The position numbers and the translations under genes were made by a program. 64,000 nucleotides of DNA, taken from positions 6,634,645 to 6,698,644 of the forward strand of contig CM067349.1 in the NCBI GenBank assembly GCA_034190875.2. The letters run 5' to 3'. Positions within the stretch are counted from its first letter, which is position 1. Every line of letters starts with the position of its first letter. This DNA is from Urechis unicinctus (taxonomy: Eukaryota > Annelida > Polychaeta > Xenopneusta > Urechidae). This document shows positions 26,364-35,936 of the stretch, piece by piece. The notes under the pieces were generated by a model. The model saw only the letters and a list, made by a program, of their open reading frames with translations. It was not told the origin of the DNA and made no database searches.

Positions 26364-27360
26364 TTAATTGGTAATACCGTCTGGTGGTAACTGGGTATCG
26401 GGAGGCACAACAAGCAGCTCCTCCTTTGCAAATCCACGGAGCAGTCCATCCTTCAAATAGTAAAGTACAGGCTCACCAGATTTAGTGACAGAGCGTCCAA
26501 TCCGGTAAACATTGAGTGACCACACAGGGTCAGTGGCCCGCCGGCGCTGGTCTTGCTCTGCCTCACCAGGCTGGTACAGGTAGCAAACGCCAACACCAGA
26601 GGGAAGCTTTTGCTCCTAAACCCCCAGGGGGCACACTGGTAGGTCTGCAGACGGCTTGTGTGCAACTCGTTTTGCCTATATAGCATCCTTAAGTTTTTTC
26701 CCAGTCAACTGGGTCACCTCATTATTTATCGCAGAGACTACAGCCTGCAGCCTAGAAAACCACTCCATTGATCGTGTTCCAGTATCCATTAACTCTACGG
26801 CATACTGGTGACCAAAGAGTCGCTCAGCCAGTGTTCCGTTAAAGCGTTCCACTATAGCCTAGTCTCGATGGATATTCACACGGCCACGCCTGGCTGATAC
26901 TAAATGTTTTACTAGCAGCTGATTCACTGCACCCATAAACTCCCGTCCAGGGTCGACCTGAAAGTAGTTTGGGCCACCCCAGCGGTCCTCGCTTGTATAT
27001 CCTCTCGAGCGCACCTGCGACCTCTTTAGCCTCTTTTGTAGTCAATGGCTCAGCTGCCTTGTAGCGCAAGGCCACATCAACCATTGTTAGGGCATACTTG
27101 TAAGTCCGGCGCTTCACAACGTCATGAGGAAGAAATAAGATATCGGCTTGGTACACCTCATTAGGGACAGGGACATCAAACTTTGGCCTGGGAATGTGTT
27201 TTGACACTGGCAGGTAGATTTGACATATAGCTTGCTTTGTTAGCCACCCCCTGGCAACTTCCTCAGAAACCCTCGCTTCTGTTGCAAGCTTCTTGATAGC
27301 TGTTATGCCTTTCCAGTAGCCCTTAGGACTATAGTATATCTTCTGCATGCGACGATCCAT
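26364..27360 (-). pseudogene. INT: Retroviral-type (rve) integrase of Polinton (broken)
   Basis: It would catalyse insertion of the element's linear DNA. The frame 27360-26975 gives the N-terminal part; the first catalytic Asp is in YQADILFLPHD (residue 73, codon 27142-27144). After a frameshift, QVDPGREFMG carries the second Asp (26952-26954) and AIVERFN the Glu (26847-26849), the Glu following about 35 residues later as in DD35E enzymes. Further on are LAERLFGHQYA and DPVWSLNVYR, typical of the Polinton C-terminal region. In-frame stops lie at 26859-26861, 26676-26678 and 26616-26618. The three catalytic residues survive, but the gene cannot make a full protein. Total length (about 332 codons) is near full size. 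Confidence 0.95.
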
Positions 27361-27390
27361 GCAAAGTAAACGTTGGAGTCTCCAAATGAC

Positions 27391-27813
27391 CTACTTGACT
27401 AGCCTGTATGCAACCAGTCCAGTCGCAGCCATACCCAGTAGAATGAACGCCATCTCACGCCCTTTTTGACCATCTGAGGGCTCATAGAAGTCTGAAAGCT
27501 GAGGCTCAGGGCCTAGCGGGTCGACGGTTTTATTCGTAATCAGGGAGTACTCACGCATAGCCTCGTCCGCATCCTTAAAAGTATGCTCGGCATGTCCCTG
27601 GCGGCGCAGTTACTCATTGACGAAGTCTAAATGCTCAGTTCGCTTCTTGGCCCATGATGTCTGAGCAGATTGAAGCCGCTCGATTGCAATATCATGGCGT
27701 TTACGTTCCGCGTCCACTTGGCTGCTTCGTAATTTAGAGAATAAAAAGTTGCTCCCAGAGAATGCAAGGGCGTTAACAAGAGCGCCTCCAACAAGCAGCG
27801 TGAGTGTGGCCAT
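27391..27813 (-). pseudogene. Conserved Polinton membrane protein, one in-frame stop
   Basis: A 141-codon frame from ATG 27813 is interrupted only by a TAA at 27610-27612 after 67 residues. The N-terminus is hydrophobic (TLLVGGALVNALAFSGS), then comes a charged helical middle (AERKRHDIAIERLQSAQ), and after the stop the frame ends with a second hydrophobic segment (MAFILLGMAATGLVAYRL) at the C-terminus. I recognise the type from other Polintons but know no function; a virion membrane or capsid-associated role is inference. It starts 31 bases past the integrase ATG side and 4 bases after the stop of the 77-aa gene, so the genes are tightly packed. Confidence 0.75.
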
Positions 27814-27816
27814 TAC

Positions 27817-28050
27817 TTAGGTATCAACTGGTAAGATTCCTTGTTTAATTAGCATATCCTTTGTGGCCATAGCTTGTGATACATCAGCAACAGCCATAGC
27901 CAGGCCGCGTGGGGGGAAATCAAGACGTGGCACCCCACTAGCCAGAGCCATCTCAGAAAGCTTGGCATAACCTATTGATATATCAGAAACAACTGCACCA
28001 TGGTACAGAGCGTTGACAAGCATTTTTCCATCAGTAATTGGTTTTGTCAT
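27817..28050 (-). CDS. 77-aa conserved Polinton small protein
   Basis: An intact 77-codon frame starts MTKPITDGKMLVNALYHGAV. It is a mostly hydrophobic, glycine- and alanine-rich small protein with repeated ATK/MAL helices and no Cys or known catalytic motif. Small proteins with this opening accompany the virion genes in other Polintons as far as I recall; the role is unknown. It is 24 bases after the one-TM gene and 3 bases before the next ATG, which supports a compact transcription unit. Confidence 0.75.
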   Translation of the reverse strand: MTKPITDGKMLVNALYHGAVVSDISIGYAKLSEMALASGVPRLDFPPRGLAMAVADVSQAMATKDMLIKQGILPVDT

Positions 28051-28074
28051 CTTAATCCATATAAAACGGATCCT

Positions 28075-28431
28075 TTAAATGAGTGTTCGTAGGCTTTGTA
28101 CCACAACCTGTATAGGATGTGAGGCTACCATCTGGTGCCTGTAGCAATACAATGCTAGTCCAAACACCCCAACAACCAAAGGCGCAGCCCATCTTCCCCA
28201 CGCCACCTTTCCGGAGGCTTGCTGGTTGATATTGGCTGGACAGCTTTCATCTCTAGCATCTGTAAGCGCGGCCTTAGCCCCTCGGCGCTCTCTCAGAAGC
28301 TTATTTTGATTGGCTTCCCGAGCTGCAGGACCCTTTTGTCCTGCCGCAACCTTTTAATCGTTTTTCGTAGTGGTCACTGACATTATCTCCACCAGTGTTG
28401 TCTCTCCTTGATTCGTGTTCGTTTCTTCCAT
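28075..28431 (-). pseudogene. Small one-TM Polinton protein with early stop
   Basis: A single frame of 119 codons from ATG 28431 to TAA 28075-28077 carries one internal TAA at 28354-28356 (codon 26). The N-terminal third is polar, followed by a basic stretch (NKLLRERRGAKAAL) and a membrane segment (WAAPLVVGVFGLALYCY), with a short tail. It fits the leftward virion gene block. Apart from the topology nothing identifies its function. The stop is in frame with both halves, so one substitution would account for the break. Confidence 0.7.
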
Positions 28432-28440
28432 ATTTACTTT

Positions 28441-28630
28441 CTAAATTTATTTGTCCAATTGACAGCTCTTAGTAAGCACCTGTTATAGCGGAGTTAAACG
28501 CATACTATAGTGCGCAAGTGTCTTCCTCTCCTCCAGCCCTTGCTGTTTCGGTGCTTGTTTTTCCAAATTGACAGTGCTTAACTGTTATTAAAACCGCGGT
28601 TATTGGAGCTAAAAACATACCATAGCGATA
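28441..28630 (-). repeat. Partial tandem duplication of a gene 3' end
   Basis: 28441-28512 resembles 28551-28630: both contain a CCAA(A)TTGACAG core, TGTTAT with GGAG and CATAC.ATAG in the same order. Translated on the minus strand, the outer copy still resembles the Y.M.L.P stretch of the gene but contains a stop. This indicates an old duplication of roughly 70 bases. Confidence 0.6.
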
Positions 28631-28946
28631 ATATAGCTCACAAGTGGCAGTGCTTAGCGCGTGTCCAACAAACGGGTCAGTCTCGAGGTCTGTAATTAGC
28701 TTTGGCTGGTGTTCTGGTGGGATTGGTAGAAACATACAAGCAATACCTGAGTATAGCTGTAGCAATGATTGACCTAGAGTGCGCGTCATGCTAGCGCCTA
28801 GCCGAGCCTTGTATCTCACATACAGCTTTATGATCTCTTCATTAGATAGATTCAACCTGGTCAATTGTAAGGCGCTCCAAACCAAGGTACTGACGGGCTT
28901 TACCGCCAGCTATGACGGCAGCAAGTCTATCTCTCTTAGAAGACAT
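28505..28946 (-). pseudogene. Conserved Polinton structural-type protein, frameshifted
   Basis: The gene begins MSSKRDRLAAVIAGGKARQY at 28946, two bases after the stop of the preceding small gene. That frame stops near 28850, and a second frame picks up at EEIIKLYVRYKARLGASM and continues to 28505 through LPIPPEHQPKLITDLETDPF and ELYYRYGMFLAPITAVLI. It is about 145 residues, mostly helical, with a hydrophobic C-terminal part. I recognise it as a conserved ORF of Polinton virion gene clusters, without a known job. A partial copy of its own 3' end follows at 28441-28505. Confidence 0.75.
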
Positions 28947-28948
28947 AT

Positions 28949-29170
28949 CTACACCAGGGGTGCAACCAGGTTCGCTCCCCCAGACTTTGTCTCCACTAAG
29001 CTAGTCGTAACCTGTTCAAGGAGTTTATCAACAATGGTATCAGGATCCATGAATATACGTATACGCCTTCAAGCTTCAAAATACTGCACCTCTACCCAGA
29101 TGAAGAAACCTAAATTGGTTACTAAGGCAGCAGATGCTATCAAGGCCAACATAACTTCAATCGACGGCAT
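28949..29170 (-). pseudogene. Small membrane protein overlapping the ATPase end
   Basis: One frame of 74 codons runs from ATG 29170 to TAG 28949-28951, with an internal TGA at 29069-29071. The first part has a strong membrane segment (VMLALIASAALVTNLGFFIW); after the stop comes a polar part containing DPDTIVDKLLEQVTTSLVE. It overlaps the ATPase 3' end by 14 bases and abuts the next gene, the arrangement expected in a viral-type operon. Alternatively the polar part could be a separate small gene starting at its internal Met. No family is known to me. Confidence 0.55.
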
Positions 29171-29733
29171 ATGCAGTAGTAGTCTTCATCAGCAGTTTTG
29201 CGCGCTTGGTCTTTGCTAGTAGTTGGCGTACTGTGGCACGTTCCTCTTTTATTGGAATTACATCATTTTCACGTAAGGCGTCTTCAAACGAGTCAAAGTC
29301 CTTGGTGTGAAAGAGCACCATCCACCGAGTCTGCTCACGTAAGTCCTTCAGCACAGAGTTGTACTTTTGTGTGAGGACCCAGACACTTTGCTGCAAATGG
29401 CGGCCGCTAAAGGCCAGTTTGGATAACATGTCTTTATTCTTGGTTAGGGCCTTTGTTGCCGAACAGTCATCAATAATGTAGAGGGTAGACTCGCCCTTGA
29501 AGCAGTGGTAGAAAGCCCTCAGGTGGTCTTGGAGCTGCTCCCCTGGATCAACGACTTAGACCTCTGAATCATCCCAAACCCATGACCGCGTCTGATAGGC
29601 TTCGTTGTAACGTATGGTAGGGCAGAGGATTACAAAATGCTCGAAGGCACCGAAGAAGGACCCTTAAAGTAGGTCGAGGATGAATGCAGTTTTCCCACAT
29701 CCTGTCTGCCCACAAACAATTGCCGAACAGTTT
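29157..29733 (-). pseudogene. ATP: A32/FtsK-HerA-type packaging ATPase, 5' truncated
   Basis: The genome-packaging ATPase of Polintons pumps DNA into the capsid. Walker A GQTGCGKT is encoded at 29688-29711 and Walker B (TLYIIDDCSA) near 29480. The later part, SGRHLQQSVWVLTQKYNSVL, holds the sensor-like Gln/Thr motif. The frame has two stops (29664-29666, 29556-29558) and otherwise runs to 29157. It lacks its own start: the sequence just before Walker A joins directly to MCP coding sequence in another frame near 29737. The size from Walker A to the end (about 185 codons) is close to that expected. Confidence 0.9.
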
Positions 29734-29736
29734 TAT

Positions 29737-30923
29737 CGTGATCTGAATGGTAATACTTTCAGACGCATTCTCCACGGCCCTGCCACTACCGTGCAGCTGG
29801 TCGTCATCACTCGTCCTTAAGTCGAGCCACAGCGAATACTTGGTGGTTAGGTACTCTCCTAGGGACACGTCCGACAATGCCAAGTCTTTTAAAGCTATTG
29901 ATACACTGGGGTCTCGTTTACTCGTTGCTGCAAAGGCCTTCTTCACTTCATCCCACTGCTGGTAGCCACGCATACCTTGGGCATATAGTTGGTCAGGGAT
30001 GCCCTCAATGGTCATCTCAACTTTTGTAATCTTAGGGTTGTAGATGTCTTCCTGGCGTATGAGGCACCCTCTGGGTCTTCAAAGAGCAGTAGGATGCCCT
30101 TCATGCTACGAGCTGGCACGTTCAGGTTGATGTTTCACAGTGTATCTCTTTTATTGTATACAAGCTTCCTGTGACAAAGAACATGGTCATACAGAATCAA
30201 GAGCCGACCTGTTTACTGGGTGCGTATCATGGGGGCCAACTCTGTTTGGGTAACCATGTCATACTCCAGCGAGATGCCATCAATTTTATAGCTGGCATCG
30301 GTGTCGATCTTTGCGTGAATCACGCGGTTGTAGTCGTTTAACGTGAGCTCGTACTCCAGTCTGTCATTAAGTGCACTCTGGTAGAATGGCATGTGACCCT
30401 CGAGGAGTTCAAAGTCAAGCAGAACGTGCAACCTGTTACTATACACACTGGCTATGGCCAGGTCCTCTTTCTCAGTCTCATCCTTTTCTCCTGTCCCCAT
30501 TCGTATCTTTGTTGTGCTTCTGTCATCTGATGTGTCAATGCCCTGATACTGGAGGCCCTGTCTCTCCTGTGCAGTCCGCCACAAGTCGTGGTAACAGTGG
30601 TACACATCGCTGTTATCAATAGACATGACCTCATTGCCAGAAATCTTGATTGCGATTTTCTTGACCACGGCACGGCCCAGGTTTTGCACAACGCTGTGGT
30701 TAACATCAGTCGAGGTCAGCGTGATTGTAAAAGCCAGCCGTGCTGTCCCTGGAACAATGACATCGTCTACGATTAGATTGGGGAAGCGAACCAGCAGTTG
30801 TTGGTTCTGGTCAATAGTGCTTGGATTGCTTGTAACGACTGCACACTGTCGCACGCCCTTTACCCCGAGCGGTTCGAGTATCCGGTGGTGTGGGTTTAGT
30901 TTGCGTCCGTAAGTACTCGTCAT
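29737..30923 (-). pseudogene. MCP: Major capsid protein (double jelly-roll type), broken
   Basis: This is the hexon-like protein that forms the capsid shell. The first 236 codons from ATG 30923 are open and carry the typical N-terminal stretches NPHHRILEPLGVKGVRQCAV, FPNLIVDDVIVPGTARLAFT and ISGNEVMSIDNSDVYHCYHD. A TAA at 30213-30215 breaks the frame. The signal resumes near 30130 (NINLNVPARSMKGILLLFED), shifts again near 30030, and continues from 30015 as TIEGIPDQLYAQGMRGYQQW and TTKYSLWLDLRTSDDD, ending near 29737 where it runs into the ATPase. The usual C-terminal tail after this point appears absent, so a deletion is likely. The divergent neighbour starts 40 bases away. Confidence 0.9.
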
Positions 30924-30963
30924 GTTGAATTCTTAATTACACTTATATCTTTAACACACAAAC
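30924..30963. promoter_or_regulatory. Divergent promoter gap between MCP and coiled-coil gene
   Basis: Only 40 AT-rich bases separate the two opposite start codons, so both leftward and rightward virion genes must be driven from here or from within neighbouring coding DNA. A TTATAT string lies in the middle. There is no direct evidence of a promoter beyond position and composition. Confidence 0.5.
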
Positions 30964-31783
30964 ATGGAGTTTGATAACCCAGCATTTGACGACCCAGTGG
31001 AGGAGGATTGGCAGGACCCTGGAAGAGAGGATGAGAATTGGCTCGCTGAAATAGAGGATAAGAATCCCCCCAGGCCACTCTCACACCTGTTACAGACGGG
31101 GACATTGGGATGGATATGTCTATACCACAGGGAGGCCGACTCGTTATAGGCGCTGTCAATGATTATTACGATGCATTAGCTGAAAAAGGCCACATACCAA
31201 CCCTCGGCTGCGATTATACAAAGTTTGAACTTGTTGGAGGACAGTTACGTTTGAAGGACTACCTTGACTTAAGTATTATAAATTCTAGTACCAAAAAACC
31301 ACTTTCACTTAGAACAATAACTAGATCTAGAGGTGGGCATAAGGCTGTCTGTGATGGTTTGGGGTTCACTGAGTGGTCTTCACAAGCGGTGTCACGAAAG
31401 GAAGCAAAAGCCCTCCAAGGCGTTGACTAAGCAGCTGCTAAAGCCGCAGAGAATTTAGAAATGAGCAGCCCTGAAGCCGTGACAGAGCAAGGTGGTATGG
31501 AAAAAACAAGCTTCATAGAGGACGTTCATAACACCATCCAAGACCTAGTAGACAAACAGACAACGAACTACCACTCAGAGAGCTTATAGGGCTTGACAAT
31601 GCTATGCAGACCCAAAGGGGTGAGCTGGTGAACAACCTAGCTAAGATAACTGAGATAGAAAGGGATATAGACCGGCGGAATGCTAAAATGGCAAGCCTGG
31701 AGGAGGCAGGGAGGGCAGGAGATCTAGCATGGAAATTCCAAGCAAATGAGCTTGCAGAGCTGCAGGACCGGTCTCGGCCATAG
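30964..31783 (+). pseudogene. Polinton coiled-coil virion-type protein, broken and 3' truncated
   Basis: It starts MEFDNPAFDDPVEEDWQDP, an acidic opening shared by a class of Polinton proteins. The frame shifts near 31100, passes AVNDYYDALAEKGHIPTLG and CDYTKFELVGGQLRLKDYL, meets a TAA at 31428-31430, a TAG at 31584-31586 and a further shift, then runs through RGELVNNLAKITEIERDIDR, a long charged helix with coiled-coil character, to 31783. As I recall, relatives continue with more coiled coil and C-terminal membrane segments; these are missing, and the gene runs straight into the 3' end of the convergent gene. Confidence 0.75.
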
Positions 31784-32880
31784 GGGCCGGGCCTGGAGAG
31801 GGGAGCTCCATATCTGTATCTGGCGGAGGGTCAAAGCTTCCTATATCTGGAATCACCGGAACCAAGTTTACATCAGCATTGTTGCCGATCTGCTGCTCCT
31901 CAGTCGCGATGGTAATCAGATTGTTGTACCTAGCAACGTTTCCAATGGCAAGGCTCATATCCGACGGAGCCATGTAAAGGCTCGTTCCAAACACATAATC
32001 AACCTTTAAGGAAAGCATTCTGGAGGACGTTCTGATACCTGCGGATGGATGAGGGAATGTCTACTGGGGAGTTGATGGCATCCTCAACGTTAGCCTAAAA
32101 TTGTTTCTGAGCATCAAAGGACGTGCCAACACCTAGTATCTCTGAGCGGGTCTGCGCCTGAGCACCAAGAATGGCCCAGACATAGGTCCGAATGCTGTCG
32201 TTGATCCATGAGATACCTGGGGATGTGAACCCCTCCGATTTGTCCAGGATGAAGGTGCTCCAGGCGATGTTTGCCTGCTCTTGGTCTTTCTTTATGAAAT
32301 CAATGTGCAGCTTGCCGCCTTGGAAAACAAACCCGTTGGTTGATTTCTCAAAGGTTTGCCTAACGGATTCATACAGGTGGGTGTTTCCATAATGAGTGAT
32401 CACCCATACCTTGTGTGTTACGGGGTCGGTGAAGTAGATCCGCCCTAAACCCTGGTTGCCCCCTGGCATCCTCCAGTCACTGTTTTCATCAACCCCAAAC
32501 TCGTGGCAGAGCTGGTGGTAGATTCTCTTGTCGAAGGTATTGTTGGTAGCCAACCATGTGGCGTCATCCGGCAGTGCTTTTCTCATTTCATCTAAAAGTA
32601 TCCGGATTGTGTAGTAGACGTGGAACCTGTAGAGGTTACTTAGTGCTGGGGAGTCAGATCTGAGGTGGTCCAGGGCAGAAACTCCGCACCCCCTTGTAGC
32701 ACACCATACAACAAAGTTTACCTGGTTCTGCCAGTATTGCATGTGGTTGTTCTCCAGCCAACTACAAGGCTGTCATCACTTATGTTTGGCACCACTTATT
32801 TATCAAACAGGTTGGAGAACTCTACACCAAGCGCATATGTGATATTATCCGATTTTACCGGGATGAGTAGATGTGTCAGA
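31757..32880 (-). pseudogene. Conserved Polinton virion-type protein (unassigned), broken
   Basis: The main open piece is 32095-32742, with FVVWCATRGCGVSALDHL, GLGRIYFTDPVTHKVW, LHIDFIKKDQEQANIAWSTF and WINDSIRTYVWAILGAQAQT. The upstream part (about 32880-32745) is in other frames and has a TAA near 32797. Downstream, 32018-31757 continues as VDYVFGTSLYMAPSDMSLAI and an acidic-proline-rich tail after a stop near 32095. I recognise it as a protein that recurs in Polinton virion clusters, but I cannot assign it to a specific capsid role. It converges on the coiled-coil gene, with overlapping ends. Confidence 0.7.
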
Positions 32881-32990
32881 TCCTCGCACGGGCAATATGG
32901 GGTAGGTATATCGGCCTGTTTTTGTACGTTTTATTCGTATTGAATGTAAAGGCTTGTTTATTCATAGTGCTATATATCACACTCTGTCTA

Positions 32991-33678
32991 ATGTTCAACA
33001 GCGACGCTGTGTCCCTTCAAAATGCTTTTGACAATAGTGCAGGTGATCTATACGTAGGTCTTAGGTCAATCACGTATACTGTGGGTTGGTATAACATTGA
33101 ATCAGATGTGCCCCCTTCTATGGCTGCCAGATGGTTCTGGGCTAGAGGGGTTAAAACGTTCCAGTCTCCGGCCTGGACTCTGGAGCTTCAAGCGTATACA
33201 GGAGAAATTTGAACTTATAAGTCAGGATACTTTAGGTCCTAGCTTGGAGGTTGATGATTCAACTGGGATTGTTACCCTCTCAGTTCCTCTTTCTGGGTCT
33301 TTCCGATGTGACGGTGTGTTAAAAATATTAGGTCTTGATGCCGGTCTGGGTAGAGGATGGATTCCTTCAGGTTTTCACAAAAGCGTCCGGCCCGTGAACT
33401 TTAGCATCTTTAACCCACTTTATGTCCACCTCGATCAAGTCAGTACCATGCACAACATGCTTGATAGGACGCCCACTATGCTTCTTGAAGTTGTGGGTTG
33501 TGGGGGCTGCTCTTTCGGTGATATCATAACCACAAACATTGCTAATCCTGTGTCAAAACGTGTTACTGTCGGAGCTGTGAATGAGTTGAAGGTTCAGATA
33601 AGGGATAATAAGGGACGTATATTGAACAATCACGACCTTCCTCTTGGTGTTGTTCTTCAATTTACAAGATGTCAATAA
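32991..33678 (+). pseudogene. Penton-like minor capsid protein candidate, frameshifted
   Basis: From ATG 32991 (MFNSDAVSLQNAFDNSAGDL) the frame runs to 33212. The coding signal moves to another frame by about 33205 and ends at 33678 with VNELKVQIRDNKGRILNNHD and LPLGVVLQFTRCQ. The middle contains VRPVNFSIFNPLYVHLDQV. Beta-rich composition, size (about 230 residues) and place among virion genes fit the single-jelly-roll minor capsid (penton) protein, but this is inference; a structure search would be decisive. An AT-rich TATATATCA lies 15-22 bases before the ATG. The last 10 bases overlap the start of the fibre-like gene. Confidence 0.6.
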
Positions 33679-34329
33679 AAGCGAGTATTTATGGAAATCA
33701 ACTGAAACCGGATCAGGGCGGCGCTGACCTCTCGGAGTATGCCACAAAGACCTATGTATCTATTGGTGACTCACAAAAAATGGATAAAAGTGAAGGTACT
33801 ATGGCTGGAGACCTTGAAATGCGAGATAATAAAATCGTTCAGTTGGGAGACCCAATAACGCCTGAAGATGCTGCTAATATAAAAGTATGTTTATGAGAGA
33901 CTCGGACAGCATCGTAGGGACCTGAGAGAACACATAAACTCCCAGACAAAACCCCTCATTACTACATGGGCAGAAGCAAGTGGCCCCCTTCGCAGAGGAT
34001 ATGAGTGGTCGTTTGGCCATGGGGCTAGGTGTCGAGACTCACAAGACTCAACCTGGGGATATACCATGACATGTGGTGGTAGTATCATTCGTATGGGGTT
34101 GTCTTCGGGTGTTGGTGCTGATACTGGTTCTATAGCAGTCGTTCATGTTATTAATGGAACGAATCAAGTGGTAGGAATAAGTAAGCCTGCTGACCAACGT
34201 GCTGTTGTAATATCTTTAGACCAGCCTTTACATGTAGAACAAGGCAACGTTATTAAATTTTATCCAACCACACAAAACAGAGGGGCGACTTGGTCTGTAG
34301 CTTCACTCCTAGTTGAACTTGACTTGTAG
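33669..34329 (+). pseudogene. Fibre-like surface protein candidate, one frameshift
   Basis: It starts MSIKASIYGNQLKPDQGGAD at 33669, overlapping the previous stop. The N-terminal part (to 33890) includes the phage-fibre-like MAGDLEMRDNKIVQLGDP, a pattern seen in trimeric fibres (GDLDMNNNKI... type). A single shift near 33893 moves to the frame that continues LREHINSQTKPLITTWAEAS, RGYEWSFGHGARC, STWGYTMTCGGSIIRMGLS and a beta-rich head ending TWSVASLLVELDL at 34329. This architecture, a thin N-terminal shaft and a compact C-terminal head, suggests a spike or fibre on the virion. The assignment is by composition and position, not by an experimentally known relative. Confidence 0.65.
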
Positions 34330-34346
34330 ACGTATAAAGCAGCAGT

Positions 34347-34808
34347 ATGAAGCAACAGCAAACGACTGCACCGTTAAATCGGGAGCTGCCTCCATGTGGT
34401 CTAGGGTAATCCTATCGGCTGAATGAGATCAGTCTTAAGAAGCAATACCTTGAGAAAGAAATTGAAAAATATGGTGCTATGTACAAACAATATAGGTGTG
34501 CAGTAAACTCAGTGGACTCTGTAGACACTGCTTTAGTTGCTGTGGGTATGTGTCTTGGCGCAAGTGGTGCGGGTCTGATGTCTACGGTGGTTGCTGCCCC
34601 CATTACGACAGTCTAGGGTGCTACGGGGGTTGTGTGCGGGCTGGTTGCGATCGCAGGAAAGGTCATCAGCAGGCGGCTGTTGGTGAAGGTAAAGAAGCAC
34701 GACCAGATTCAAATTCTGGCACAGAGCAAACTTAACACGGTTATAGATGTTATTTCGGCGGCGCTTGAAGATGGCTTTATCTCAGACGATGAGTTTAAGC
34801 GACATTAA
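34347..34808 (+). pseudogene. Two-TM Polinton protein, two in-frame stops
   Basis: One frame of 154 codons runs from ATG 34347 to TAA 34806-34808, broken by a TAA at 34407-34409 and a TAG at 34614-34616. It has a helical N-terminal part (NEISLKKQYLEKEIEKYGAM), two hydrophobic segments (TALVAVGMCLGASGAGLMST and GATGVVCGLVAIAG), then a basic helix (RRLLVKVKKHDQIQILAQSK) and an acidic end. The reading frame never shifts, so only point changes broke it. I recall similar two-membrane-helix proteins near the right end of other Polintons; the function is unknown. Confidence 0.7.
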
Positions 34809-34897
34809 GGCTAAGACATTGGCTAGGGTATCTCCACCCCCCGAGGAGCCTAGGTCGACGGGGGTCACAGAAGGTGATCGTGCTGGTACCGCGGTAA

Positions 34898-35863
34898 GTG
34901 CAGCCAACCGACTGTCCATTTAAAGAGTGGTGTTTGTTGGGTATAATGGAGGTGGCGATAAAATCTTTCTGCAACGATCATACTGGATTCAAGCAAAATA
35001 TAGACCAGTGGGAGACCACGAGGAAGGGCTGCGTTGGAGAAAGTGACTACTCCGCCATCATAGGGCAAAACTACTTCAGCAGCTATAGTAAGCAGCTGAC
35101 TGAAAAAACTAGCAACTAGGGTGTTCGCTTTAGCTTGCCCTGCCTCTGCGGTACGACATTTGAGGAGGTTGCAATTGCGTCATTGGAGAAGGTGTACGAC
35201 ATCAAGGTCTACGGAAATAATATCTATATTCAGGGTTGCGCAACGGCCTACTCTCCAGATGGCTTTTGTGTGCTCCCGATCCGGCGGGCTGGAGTGGATG
35301 CTGTCTGTCTGGGGCATCCTGAGGAGATTGTGCTGCTCGAGATAAAGTGCCCCTACACTCGGAGTCCTGGGAGGGTGATTCCAAACATGTATAAGCCTCA
35401 GGTTCTGTTGGGGCTGCACCATAGTCCGATGTTTGGCGATTGCGTTTTCAGGTTGTGTTCCTTTGAGGACCTGGGGATGGCTGAGGTGTATAACCAGGGG
35501 TATCACAAAGATCGGAAGAAGTATAAGAGGACGCTGGCTTGGGGGTGGGCGGGGGTGGAGGGGCTTGAAGACGGCGACTGTTGCGCTAAAGGGAGGTTTA
35601 ATAGTTGCCTGGAGGTGGAAAAGGAGCATCACGGTCCTTGGTTGGGGAGACCGAGTGGAACCACGGAATGGCCGACGGGGGCTTTCTACTGTTGGAAGCT
35701 CTTTACGATGAGATTGATAACCGCTCATCATGATCCTGACTTAATCGAGAAGAACGACGCTTAGGTTGCCCAGTTTATACAGGATCTTGACTGCGTGAAA
35801 AATATAACTTACACAGGTAGACTTGGCTCCGGAATGTTTACGCTTAAGGACCTCTATAGATGA
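34898..35863 (+). pseudogene. PD-(D/E)XK exonuclease, YqaJ / alkaline-nuclease-like, two in-frame stops
   Basis: A continuous frame is broken only by TAG at 35117-35119 and TAG at 35762-35764. A genuine ATG is at 34946; the frame is open from GTG 34898. The catalytic core is visible: TTFEEVAIASLEKVY (helix with the early Glu), YSPDGFCVL (Asp at 35258-35260) and EIVLLEIKCPY (Glu at 35339, Lys at 35345), followed by YKPQVLLGLHHSPMFGDC, which fits the helix after the core in lambda-exonuclease and YqaJ enzymes. Such enzymes resect DNA ends for recombination or process viral concatemers. All core residues remain, so the breaks may be recent relative to the other genes. It lies directly inside the right TIR and is an uncommon accessory gene for Polintons, as far as I recall. 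Confidence 0.85.
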
Positions 35864-35936
35864 AGATCTTGGAGGTTGGTAGTATACATGGTAGCGGCTA
35901 CCCTGCGATTAGTGAGGATTACGTTGCGACTGGTGG

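Noticed and set aside
28779..29219. Plus-strand open frame of 146 codons
   Set aside because: It is antisense to three packed minus-strand Polinton genes whose motifs are recognisable; this frame has none.
35180..35731. Minus-strand open frame of 183 codons over the nuclease
   Set aside because: It is antisense to the YqaJ-like gene and is low-complexity Pro/Arg/Ser-rich.
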